Positions 50,835 through 59,306 of a stretch of DNA of 64,000 bases are shown here, one piece after another. A program made the position numbers and the translations under genes. Below the pieces are notes generated by a model. The model was not told the DNA's origin. It did not search any database and was given only the letters and a program-made list of their open reading frames with translations. Every line of letters starts with the position of its first letter. Positions within the stretch are counted from its first letter, which is position 1. The DNA comes from JAAXHH01 sp965225915 (GTDB lineage Bacteria > JAAXHH01). The stretch lies in NCBI GenBank assembly GCA_965225915.1, contig OZ245326.1:3534001-3598000 (forward strand), in the 5' to 3' direction.

Positions 50835-52388
50835 GTGGTACGAATCTACTGCCGATTGATGTGCATCCTGTTTCTGTTTGGCTCAGGGTCCGCGCTCGCC
50901 TCTGTGCAAGATTCGACATCATGGGAAGCCGATACTACCGGTGTCCTCGGCAATCCCGTCCTGCTGCCGGCAAACAGCACCGGTGAGATCGATTTCGCCG
51001 TGGACGTGAACGGTTTCAGGGGGACGGACGAACAGACCTACCTGGAGTTCTATTTCCTGTGCCGTCCCAGCGAGTTTACCCTCGAAGAGAAAGATGACAA
51101 GATCTACGTCGCTACCTTTTCGATCGACCTGGCCATCATCGACGACCAGGACAATATCGCCTTTCAAACGGTACAAACGAGGGAATACCAGACGGACCGG
51201 CCCGTCGTCGTTTCGCGCAGGGGCGAGGAAAGGGTGATAATGGAGCAGATCGCCGCGGGAGTCCCTGCGGGTTCGTACCAGGCGAAAGTTCTCGTGACCG
51301 ACCTCAACTCCAAGCGCGTCGGCGAGGCCGTCAAACCCTTTTTCGCCCCGGCGTTAAGTACCCCGGAACTGACAGTAAGCGGCATACAGTTCTCCTCGCT
51401 CATCCAAAGATCCGAAGAAAGCAACCGATTCACGAAAAACGGCCTCCTGATCCTACCGAATCCCCTTCGGATATTCGAGAAATGGGCCGTGATGCCTGAA
51501 GACGGCAGTTACAAACCCCGTACCATGTACCTCTACTTCGAGATTTATAACCTGTCTCCCGATTCGACCGGAGAAGAATTCGCCTACGACATCTATCCCT
51601 CGGTAACCAGTCACGCCAACGGTATGACTTTTCCCCTTACTCCCAAGAAGAACCAGCAGATTTCGGGTACCGACGGACTGGACGTGATCACACTGGACTA
51701 CATGACCTTTCCGGAAGATATCTATACGCTGGAGGTGAAAGTCAGGGACATCCAGTCCGGTATTGAAGCTTCGAGTTCGGCCGTATTCGAGATCGTCCAG
51801 CCTCCGCTACCACCTCCACCTGTCACGGTGTTGACCGAAGAGCAGGCTAAGAGAGGCCGGAGGATGCTGGCGATACTGGCTTCCAAACGCGAGCGGGACC
51901 TTTACGACAGTCTCGACCTCGAAGGGAAGACCGAATTCCTGATCGCATTCTGGCGCATGCGCGATCCAACGCCCGAAACACCGGAAAACGAATCCATGAT
52001 TGTATTCAACGAGCGCTTTTCCTATTCGGACTATCAACTGGGCGGGGCCGAAGGCGACCGGGGTAAGGTGTTTATCCGATACGGTCAGCCGGAAGAAATC
52101 GAACGGCACGACAACGATAACGCCATGAAGCCGTACCATATCTGGTACTACACGGAAGGTGTCGACGGAGACCCGAGTCGAACCACGGAAGGCAACCGTC
52201 ATTTTTTCATCTTTGGCGATCGAAGGGATATTGGCAAATACGAACTGATGCACTCGTCAGCGAGGGCAGAAATGTACAATCCACAGTGGCGCCAGGAATT
52301 GCTACTCTTTAATGAACTCTTTAACCAGGATTTCGGTGGATTTCCAGAATCGCCCGTCGACAATCCTAATCCCGATACCAAACCGTAG
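50835..52388 (+). CDS. GWxTD domain-containing secreted protein
   Basis: A 517-residue exported protein starting at GTG 50835 (GGAG nine bases upstream). A signal peptide (core LMCILFLFGSGSALAS) is followed by a beta-rich region (about 30-310) with repeated strands resembling carrier or adhesin-type folds, and a proline stretch PPLPPPP. The C-terminal GWxTD domain is at about 335-470: AFWRMRDPTPETPENE, FNERFSYSDYQ, KVFIRYGQPEEIERH and HIWYY are recognisable. The domain occurs in Acidobacteriota, Gemmatimonadota, FCB-type bacteria and relatives; its function is not known. It is transcribed alone, divergent from the hydroxyacid dehydrogenase. The 246-bp gap before it shows no strong promoter. 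Confidence 0.85.
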   Translation: MVRIYCRLMCILFLFGSGSALASVQDSTSWEADTTGVLGNPVLLPANSTGEIDFAVDVNGFRGTDEQTYLEFYFLCRPSEFTLEEKDDKIYVATFSIDLAIIDDQDNIAFQTVQTREYQTDRPVVVSRRGEERVIMEQIAAGVPAGSYQAKVLVTDLNSKRVGEAVKPFFAPALSTPELTVSGIQFSSLIQRSEESNRFTKNGLLILPNPLRIFEKWAVMPEDGSYKPRTMYLYFEIYNLSPDSTGEEFAYDIYPSVTSHANGMTFPLTPKKNQQISGTDGLDVITLDYMTFPEDIYTLEVKVRDIQSGIEASSSAVFEIVQPPLPPPPVTVLTEEQAKRGRRMLAILASKRERDLYDSLDLEGKTEFLIAFWRMRDPTPETPENESMIVFNERFSYSDYQLGGAEGDRGKVFIRYGQPEEIERHDNDNAMKPYHIWYYTEGVDGDPSRTTEGNRHFFIFGDRRDIGKYELMHSSARAEMYNPQWRQELLLFNELFNQDFGGFPESPVDNPNPDTKP

Positions 52389-52447
52389 AGCACCGACCCT
52401 GTTGCCGGGGCAATGCAATGTATCCTGCCCCACCCAGTCCACACGAT

Positions 52448-53764
52448 TCATTCCGCGTCTCTGCAAATGAAAGCGTCTAACGTCTTGCCGAGCCGTCCGG
52501 CCACGGATGGCATCATGCGGACGGTCAGACGAACGCCCTCTGATTCATCTTCCCGGTACAGCACATCGCCCGCTTCGTAAGCGACGGACACGGCATGGCC
52601 ATTATCGTAGGGAATCAGCAGTTCTAGCTCCACGCGGCGCTGATCGATCAACCTTGAGATCCTGGTACGCAAACGGTCAATGTCCCCGGGATCCAGGGCG
52701 GATACGGCGATGGCATCGGGATAGGAAAGCGTCAGGATGTCCAGTGCGTCCGGGCTTTCCAACTGGTCGGCCTTGTTGAAGACCAGCAGCATGGGCAGGT
52801 CGGAAACCCCTAGTTCCGTCAGCACCTGGTTCACCGTAGCGATTTGTTCAACGTGATTGGGATGGCTGCCGTCCACCACGTGCAGGAGCAGATCCGCGTC
52901 GTAGACCTCGGCCAGCGTGCTTTTGAAAGACGCGATCAGATGATGGGGCAGTTTTCGGATAAAACCCACGGTGTCCGATAGGAGTACCGCTTGGCCGTCG
53001 GTCACGTTTATCACGCGCGTGGTCGCATCCAGGGTGGCGAACAGCCGGTTTTCGATCAGTGTGTCGGCCTGGGTGAACGCATGGAAAATCGTAGACTTGC
53101 CGGCATTTGTGTATCCGACCAGGGTAATGCAGAACATGGCGCTTCTGCGCTGACGCTGACGATTGTAGGAAGCGACCAACTGGTCCAGTTTCCTGCGCAG
53201 GTGGGTGATACGCCCGCGGATCAGCCTCCGGTCGATCTCGAGTTGCGTTTCACCAGGCCCCCGCACCCCGATGGCGCCGCCCGATCCCCCCGCCACGCCG
53301 CCCTCCTGTCGAGATAGGTGGTCCCACTGCCTCGTGAGGCGCGGCATCATGTACTGCAACTGGGCGAGTTCAACCTGCAGTTTGGCCTGCCTCGACTTGG
53401 CCCGTGAAGCGAATATGTCCAGGATGAGGCCACTGCGATCCAGGATGCGGCGCTCGATGATTCGGTCGAGGTTCCTCACCTGAGCCGGCGTGAGATCATC
53501 GTCGAAAATCACCAGGTCGATATCCTCCGCCTTGCATTGCTCGGCGATCGACTTCGCCTTGCCGGTTCCGATATAATACGCCGGGTGCATGGCGCTGCGG
53601 ACTTGAATGATTCGCCCCACGATTTCCGCTCCGGCGGTATCGGCCAACAGGGCCAGCTCATCGAGCGATTCTTCCATCTCGGCGACTCGATCACTGGAGG
53701 GAACCATACCGATCAGCAAAGCGCGTTCACGGAGGTTTCGAGGTATTTCGTGCATTTCGTGCAT
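52448..53764 (-). CDS. hflX: Ribosome-associated GTPase HflX
   Basis: A 438-residue GTPase that binds the 50S subunit and can split stalled ribosomes. The N-terminal HflX domain (about 1-195) contains IGTGKAKSIAEQ and the Gly-rich loop GGVAGGSGGAIGVRGPGETQ. The G domain has the P-loop GYTNAGKST at 217-225, DTVGFIRKLP as G3 and FNKADQ as G4. The C-terminal part ends in a small regulatory domain. The gene begins with a 9-bp tandem duplication that doubles MHE (53747-53764). It lies 39 bp downstream of the BatA-like gene and probably shares its promoter. Confidence 0.95.
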   Translation of the reverse strand: MHEMHEIPRNLRERALLIGMVPSSDRVAEMEESLDELALLADTAGAEIVGRIIQVRSAMHPAYYIGTGKAKSIAEQCKAEDIDLVIFDDDLTPAQVRNLDRIIERRILDRSGLILDIFASRAKSRQAKLQVELAQLQYMMPRLTRQWDHLSRQEGGVAGGSGGAIGVRGPGETQLEIDRRLIRGRITHLRRKLDQLVASYNRQRQRRSAMFCITLVGYTNAGKSTIFHAFTQADTLIENRLFATLDATTRVINVTDGQAVLLSDTVGFIRKLPHHLIASFKSTLAEVYDADLLLHVVDGSHPNHVEQIATVNQVLTELGVSDLPMLLVFNKADQLESPDALDILTLSYPDAIAVSALDPGDIDRLRTRISRLIDQRRVELELLIPYDNGHAVSVAYEAGDVLYREDESEGVRLTVRMMPSVAGRLGKTLDAFICRDAE

Positions 53765-53803
53765 AGGTCTGGCTCTGTATTGGAATGGTTGTTTCAGTTC
53801 TCG

Positions 53804-56044
53804 TTATTCGACAATCCCGATCGCCTTGCCATATCTATCCAGGCGCTGTCGAATCCGGCCGGCCAGTCCGTTCCCAGAGGTCACCCTGGCGTCATTACGG
53901 ACCGGCTCGAATTCGTTACCTGCCGTCCGATCCACTTTGCCCCCGGTTCGCGAACCTGAAAGCCAGTATTCGACCAGCAGAAGCAGCAAAGCCAGGACAA
54001 TCAGCGATTTCCAGATTTCATACCGATCCGCAGTACTGGAGGCCCTGCCGTCCTCGAGGCCCGCGGAGGATCCCTCGCTCATGAGAACGACGGACGCATC
54101 GTCCCCAAACAATCCGACTGCCTGATCCAGGGGAAGCCGCTCCAGGTCCGATTCCCGCGTGTCCGGATTGACCGCGAAAGCCCGCACAACGACCTCGTCG
54201 TCCCGCAGCAGGTACACGCCAGGTTGCTTCGTATCCGGGACCTCTAAGGTAATCCCATGGCGACCGACCCGGGTGTTTACCGCCTCCGAACGGCCAGACG
54301 GATATTCCAGGTTCAGGTTGTTATTCGACGAGGTTATCACCAGCGGTTGCACCACCGGATTTCCCGCAATATAACTTCCTTCGGCCACCGCTACGGATGG
54401 ATGCAGGTACCGGACGCTTCTATGCATGAACGGCACGAACATGCTTCTCAACGCCAGATCGCTCCATCCGGTGTTTAAGTCGGTTGCAATCAACAATGCC
54501 CGGCCGCTCCCGAATCGTCCCTCAAGGATCGCCGGCGTGCCGTCCGTGAACCGGGCGATCACCTGTGCGCGAAGTTCCGCATCCACGGTATAGGACGCGT
54601 AGAACCGGGCCGCGCCGGTCGACAAAGCGTCGGTTGAACGACCGGCGAAATGGAAAACCGGGTGCTCATGGTCGACCTGGTCCAGGCGGAGAAAGGACTG
54701 TTTCTGGCCGGGTGTCCCCCTTCTTCCCGTGATCGAACAGCCAAAGACGTTCTTGAAAAATCCGTTCCCGTACCCGGCCGTGTCCAGCCCGCTGCCCAGG
54801 AACATCAATACGCCCCCGCCGGAGGAGATGTACCGCTCCAGGCTGGAAAGCCGTGCAGGCGTCAGTTCCACACCGCCATCTACGATCAGCACCCCCGACT
54901 CGTACAGATCGCTGTTCAACACATCGGCGGATGCAGTCCGAAGTTCCACGGGGGTCACCAGTCCGCCCGACGGTTTCAGCACCTGTTCGATGAAATACCG
55001 AGACTCTGCCTGACCTATCGCGGTAACGCCGATGGCCTCCGGGACGGCAAGCGTGAAGTAACGTCGATTATCCGCGGAGATATCATCCTCGTCCCATTCC
55101 ATGTATCCGCTGTATCTCCCCGGCTCGTTGATCAGGACGTTGAACTGCACGGCACCGGTCTCACCCGGGTCGGCGGATACCTGGCGGCTGTCCCTTTTCT
55201 CTCCATTGATGATCAGGCTGACCGCCCGGCCGTTTAGCGCGGCGCTGTTCCGGTTGGTGTAGGTTGCGACGAACTGTTCCGGCTGGTTGTGGATCAACAG
55301 ACCCTCGCTCACGGAAACCTCGTCGATACTGGCGTTGTCCACCCCCGTGGCCTCGAAGGGATACAGATGGAGTTGAAGGGAGGGTTCCAGCGGGTCTGCC
55401 GCGGCGTATTCCTCTAAGGCCTGCCAGTCGCTTCGCTGTAAATCCGACAGAAGGTATACCTGCTTGTTCGCCGAAACGATGCCGGTCAGTTTTTCCCGTG
55501 CGAGGTTCAGGGCGCCGGCAATATCTCCCGATCGTTCGGAGACTTCCACGTCCGCCAACAGGTTCCTGAGCGTTTCCATGCGAGTCGTGGGAACGGCTGG
55601 CAGAACCTCCGGAGGTGCTGCCGACAATACGAGCAACCCCTCGTCACCGTCGCGCATCGTGTCGATGATCCGGCCGGCCTCGCTCATGGCGGCGGTGAAC
55701 GGCGTGTCTCCGTGGCTCCCCGCGCCCATGCTGTACGAATTGTCCAGCACAATGGCGAATACGGTCCTCTGCTTGAGGCCACTGCCGAGCAGTGAACCCG
55801 CCACGCCTTCGATCACCGGTCTGGAGAACGCCAGCACCAGGAACAGGATGATAAGCGTCCGGAGGATCAGAAGCAGCAGTTCCCGGAGTCTGAGTGCCCG
55901 GGAACGTTGAAGATGGTGATTCCTGATAAAAATGACGGAACTGAAATCGACGGTGGAGACTCGCTGGCGATGAAACAGGTGAATGAGCAGCGGCACGGCT
56001 GCTGCGACGAGTCCCAACAGCATCAAGACGTTCAGAAAAGCCAT
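53804..56044 (-). CDS. BatA-like membrane protein with von Willebrand A domain
   Basis: A 746-residue inner-membrane protein. The N-terminal BatA domain has helices at about 5-24 and 54-75 and the typical PLLIHLFHRQR. The vWA domain starts with the MIDAS residues DNSYS (101-105). A CARDB-like beta region follows, then a class I glutamine-amidotransferase-like segment near 405-450 (VDGGVELTPARL, SSGGGVLMFLG). A C-terminal membrane helix at about 690-710 closes the protein. Bat proteins usually sit beside a MoxR ATPase and a DUF58 protein; neither is in this window. A large DUF4175-like protein, a common partner, is 17 kb away at 33879. Confidence 0.88.
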   Translation of the reverse strand: MAFLNVLMLLGLVAAAVPLLIHLFHRQRVSTVDFSSVIFIRNHHLQRSRALRLRELLLLILRTLIILFLVLAFSRPVIEGVAGSLLGSGLKQRTVFAIVLDNSYSMGAGSHGDTPFTAAMSEAGRIIDTMRDGDEGLLVLSAAPPEVLPAVPTTRMETLRNLLADVEVSERSGDIAGALNLAREKLTGIVSANKQVYLLSDLQRSDWQALEEYAAADPLEPSLQLHLYPFEATGVDNASIDEVSVSEGLLIHNQPEQFVATYTNRNSAALNGRAVSLIINGEKRDSRQVSADPGETGAVQFNVLINEPGRYSGYMEWDEDDISADNRRYFTLAVPEAIGVTAIGQAESRYFIEQVLKPSGGLVTPVELRTASADVLNSDLYESGVLIVDGGVELTPARLSSLERYISSGGGVLMFLGSGLDTAGYGNGFFKNVFGCSITGRRGTPGQKQSFLRLDQVDHEHPVFHFAGRSTDALSTGAARFYASYTVDAELRAQVIARFTDGTPAILEGRFGSGRALLIATDLNTGWSDLALRSMFVPFMHRSVRYLHPSVAVAEGSYIAGNPVVQPLVITSSNNNLNLEYPSGRSEAVNTRVGRHGITLEVPDTKQPGVYLLRDDEVVVRAFAVNPDTRESDLERLPLDQAVGLFGDDASVVLMSEGSSAGLEDGRASSTADRYEIWKSLIVLALLLLLVEYWLSGSRTGGKVDRTAGNEFEPVRNDARVTSGNGLAGRIRQRLDRYGKAIGIVE

Positions 56045-56069
56045 TCAGTTTCCTCCATGGTGGCTTCGT

Positions 56070-56098
56070 AATATACCTGCAATACCAACTCGAGTAAA
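56070..56098 (-). promoter_or_regulatory. Promoter of the BatA-like - hflX unit
   Basis: On the minus strand TTTACT (56098-56093), a 17-bp spacer and TATATT (56075-56070). The leader is about 20 nt and contains GGAGGAAACTGA before ATG 56044. Confidence 0.6.
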
Positions 56099-56176
56099 GC
56101 GTAAACAGCGTTCAGGAGGAGCTTGCGCAGACAGAAATCAGAAGCGCTGGTCTGGTGTGCTCAGGATCGAATTTCC

Positions 56177-56205
56177 TTGACATGCCGGTCTGTTCCGGGT
56201 ATCGT
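56177..56205 (+). promoter_or_regulatory. Promoter of carA
   Basis: A perfect TTGACA (56177-56182), a 17-bp spacer and TATCGT (56200-56205). The leader is about 45 nt and contains AGAAGGAGCGTGT before ATG 56256. No pyrimidine/arginine attenuator is visible in so short a leader. Confidence 0.65.
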
Positions 56206-56255
56206 AATCCTAATATTTGAATGGATCCCGCTGATATCCCTTAGAAGGAGCGTGT

Positions 56256-57392
56256 ATGGAGGCATGGCTGGCCCTGGAAGACGGCACAGTCTATGAAGGC
56301 GAATCCTTCGGCGCTACCGGGGAAAAGGTGGGAGAAGTCGTTTTCAACACGAGCATGATCGGGTATCAGGAGATATTGACGGACCCGTCGTATAAAGGTC
56401 AGATCGTAACCATGACCTACCCTTTGATCGGGAATTACGGCGTGAATCCCGGCGACCTGGAATCGCTTCACCCGCACGTGGAAGGATTCGTGGTTCGGGA
56501 ATACCAGCGAAACCCGAGCAACTGGCGTGCAACCGGCAGTCTCGATCGTTTCCTGACCGACCATGGTGTTGTAGGCATTTCCGGCATCGATACCCGGGCA
56601 CTGACCCGCCGCCTTCGAGGCGACGGAGTCATGCGCGGTGTGATAAGTTCCGGCTCGGCGACCCCTGATACGCTTGTGGCAAAAGCAAATGCCGTGCCCA
56701 GCCTCGTAGGCATGGACTTGGTCCGCGAAGTAACCACTGATCGTCCATTCCGGTGGGAGGGAGACCGCCGTATCTACATGGACCTTGACGGGGACAATCC
56801 GGAGAAGATCTGGGAAGACTTTGACGAACCCGGAATCTACCGGGTCGTGGTGATGGATTACGGAGTCAAGCACAACATATTACGAAACCTGGCCCGCCGG
56901 GGCTGCCAGGTGCTCGTTTTGCCGGCGGACTACACGGCCGAACAGGTATTGCGTTTGAACCCGGACGGCATCATGTTGTCTAACGGTCCGGGTGATCCCG
57001 GTGCCGTTCAATATGCCATAGATGAGTTGAAAATCCTGATCGAACATAAGCCGATATTCGGCATCTGTATTGGTCACCAGTTACTCGGCATGGCGCTGGG
57101 CGGAGAGCGGTTCAAGCTGAAGTTCGGCCACCGCGGCGCCAACCAGCCTGTAAGGCAGTGCGAATCGGGACGGGTGGAAATCACCGCCCAGAATCACGGA
57201 TTCGCAATCGACGCTTCCACCCTCGACGAGTCCGAGGTGGAGTTGACCCACATAAACCTGAATGACCGGACGCTCGAAGGGCTCAGACACAGGCGATATC
57301 CGGTTTTCTCGGTACAGTATCATCCCGAAGCGTCACCTGGGCCGCACGACGCCGATTACCTGTTTGACCGATTCATCGCATCCATGCAATAG
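56256..57392 (+). CDS. carA: Carbamoyl-phosphate synthase small subunit
   Basis: A 378-residue glutaminase subunit that supplies ammonia to CarB for pyrimidine and arginine synthesis. The N-terminal domain is typical (EDGTVYEGESFGATGE, GEVVFNTSMIGYQEILTDPSY). The C-terminal class I amidotransferase has the nucleophile C271 (FGICIGHQLLG) with H356 and E358 (YHPEASPGPHD). The length is normal. carB does not follow: the next gene is a radical SAM protein, so the subunits are unlinked here. The stop codon is the first three bases of a perfect 16-bp tandem repeat. Confidence 0.97.
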   Translation: MEAWLALEDGTVYEGESFGATGEKVGEVVFNTSMIGYQEILTDPSYKGQIVTMTYPLIGNYGVNPGDLESLHPHVEGFVVREYQRNPSNWRATGSLDRFLTDHGVVGISGIDTRALTRRLRGDGVMRGVISSGSATPDTLVAKANAVPSLVGMDLVREVTTDRPFRWEGDRRIYMDLDGDNPEKIWEDFDEPGIYRVVVMDYGVKHNILRNLARRGCQVLVLPADYTAEQVLRLNPDGIMLSNGPGDPGAVQYAIDELKILIEHKPIFGICIGHQLLGMALGGERFKLKFGHRGANQPVRQCESGRVEITAQNHGFAIDASTLDESEVELTHINLNDRTLEGLRHRRYPVFSVQYHPEASPGPHDADYLFDRFIASMQ

Positions 57393-57421
57393 ACCGCACC
57401 AACAATAGACCGCACCAACAA
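57390..57421 (+). repeat. Perfect 16-bp tandem repeat at the carA stop codon
   Basis: TAGACCGCACCAACAA occurs twice head to tail, the first copy starting with the carA TAG stop. The second copy continues into GCACC-AACAAC-GGTGC (57412-57427), a perfect small hairpin. Confidence 0.75.
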
Positions 57422-57458
57422 CGGTGCAGTTACCAATGGTTTCCTACAGGAGCCTTAA

Positions 57459-59249
57459 ATGCAACAACAGATTAAGCATATCCTCTTTCTCGAACCGAAA
57501 TCCTCCCATCTGCACGTGTACTCGGACGCGTATATCCCACGCATAGGTTGCGTGGTGCTGGCGACGATCCTGCGCAATCTGGGATACGGCGTGCGGGTCA
57601 TGTTGGAAGAGGTGGAGGACATCGACACGAACGAGTTCGCGGAAGCCGACCTGATCTGCATCTCCTCGTTGACGTCGACAGCGCCTGGATCCTACCAGTA
57701 CGCCGATTTCATCCGGAACGTATACCCGGAAAAGACGATCGTAATGGGCGGAACCCATCCGACGTTCGTGCCGGACGAAGCGCTGATGCATAGTGATTTC
57801 GTAGTTCGGGGCGAAGGGGAAGAGGCCCTTGTTGAACTAATCAAGTGCCTGGAATCCGGTGCGGACTACCGGGGAATTGCCAACCTGTCCTGGATAGAGA
57901 ACGGCGGGGCGGTACACAATCCGGAACGTCCGAAAGCCGATGATCTCGACGTACTGCCCATACCTGATTTTTCGTTGGTGCCTTCGAGTAAATTGAACAT
58001 CATGTCCGTGCAGACCCAGAGGGGTTGTCCATGGGACTGCAGTTTCTGTACCGTGACCAAGCTGAACGGCCACAAGCTCCGGGGGCATTCGGTCGAGCGT
58101 GTGCTCGACATGATCGAAACCTACCTGAAGAAGATGCCGAACTTCAGCTACCTGTTCTTTGCCGACGATATCTTCAACGTTCCCGTCGACCGCACCATGG
58201 CTATCATGCAGGGGATGATCGACCGGAAGCTGCAAATTCCCTGGGCGGCCCAGATGCGCCACGAGATTTCAAAGCAGCCGGCCCTGATGAAGAAGATGCG
58301 CGAAGCCGGATGCGACCGGGTAATGGTCGGTTTCGAATCCATTGACGAGACGGCACTGGAACTCTATGGCAAGAAAGAGACGGCCCTTGACGTGGAAAGG
58401 GCCATAGACTCTATCCACGGTCACGGCATCGATCTCCATGCCATGTTCATCGCCGGCGTCGATTCGGACCATCCGGAGACCATCAAGACCCAGTTTGAAT
58501 TCGCCAAGAAGAAGGACCTTGCGACCTCGCAGTGCATGATCCTGACCTACCTGCCCGGGTCAGAAGACACCATCCGCTACGATCTCCAGGGCGGCGAGTA
58601 CCTGAGCCACGACTGGAGCCACTACGACGGCCACCATGCCAACCATCCCGTCTCGAACATGACCCGTTACGAGCTGGTCAACACGGTGATGGAAGGCATG
58701 ATGGGCATGTACGCGCCGCACCGTATTCTTGCCAAGCTGGCCAGCGCGGCCTTTAACGCGGTGAAACTGAACAAGCGGGAAGCCGCCCGCCAGTTGCGCA
58801 ACGGCCTGCTCCGTCTGAACGGTTACTCCATCATTCGCCGATGGTTCAAGGAACACACCGAGTACATCGCCGATCTGCGGACCGAAAACGTATCCCTGTC
58901 GCCGGACCGGTACAAGCGGGTAATCCTGGCCGTATCCAACGTGGATGTAAGCCGGGTGCTGCGCACGTTCCTGGACGAGATGAACATACGTGTGGAAGAA
59001 TACAGCGAGGAAAAACTCTCGGCCCTCAAGGACTCGGACCTGGTGGTCATGGCCGGCGAGATGGTGGACGATATGAAGGTCAGGGTCCAGAACCTGCACA
59101 TCTTCCCGGTGCACGACAAGAATACCCGGATGGACCGGACATTGACGCAACTCGGCATTCTCTTCACCGAGAACGTGGATGTCGTGCGAAAGGCCGTCGC
59201 CGCCGTGCATTTTCAGCCCAAGCAGAGCAAGCTGGCGTCAGAAGGTTAA
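57459..59249 (+). CDS. B12-binding-type radical SAM protein with extra C-terminal domain
   Basis: A 596-residue radical SAM enzyme. An N-terminal cobalamin-binding-like Rossmann domain (about 5-140, LEPKSSHLHVYSDAY, MGGTHPTFVPDEAL) lacks the DxHxxG cobalt-ligand motif. The [4Fe-4S] cluster site is C190, C194 and C197 (RGCPWDCSFC). The SAM barrel runs to about 400 and contains VMVGFESIDE, the GGE-like substitute. From about 480 there is an additional alpha/beta domain (KRVILAVSNVDVSRVLRTFL, then DLVVMAGEMVDDMK), an arrangement I do not recognise. BchE/HpnP-type relatives act on lipids, tetrapyrroles or other carbon skeletons. CAGGAGCCTTAA precedes the ATG, 66 bp after carA. Confidence 0.82.
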   Translation: MQQQIKHILFLEPKSSHLHVYSDAYIPRIGCVVLATILRNLGYGVRVMLEEVEDIDTNEFAEADLICISSLTSTAPGSYQYADFIRNVYPEKTIVMGGTHPTFVPDEALMHSDFVVRGEGEEALVELIKCLESGADYRGIANLSWIENGGAVHNPERPKADDLDVLPIPDFSLVPSSKLNIMSVQTQRGCPWDCSFCTVTKLNGHKLRGHSVERVLDMIETYLKKMPNFSYLFFADDIFNVPVDRTMAIMQGMIDRKLQIPWAAQMRHEISKQPALMKKMREAGCDRVMVGFESIDETALELYGKKETALDVERAIDSIHGHGIDLHAMFIAGVDSDHPETIKTQFEFAKKKDLATSQCMILTYLPGSEDTIRYDLQGGEYLSHDWSHYDGHHANHPVSNMTRYELVNTVMEGMMGMYAPHRILAKLASAAFNAVKLNKREAARQLRNGLLRLNGYSIIRRWFKEHTEYIADLRTENVSLSPDRYKRVILAVSNVDVSRVLRTFLDEMNIRVEEYSEEKLSALKDSDLVVMAGEMVDDMKVRVQNLHIFPVHDKNTRMDRTLTQLGILFTENVDVVRKAVAAVHFQPKQSKLASEG

Positions 59250-59306
59250 CAGTTCCAGGCTGGCCGGCGCATAGACGTTGTTAGCCGGGTTCTCTATTCA
59301 ACCCGG

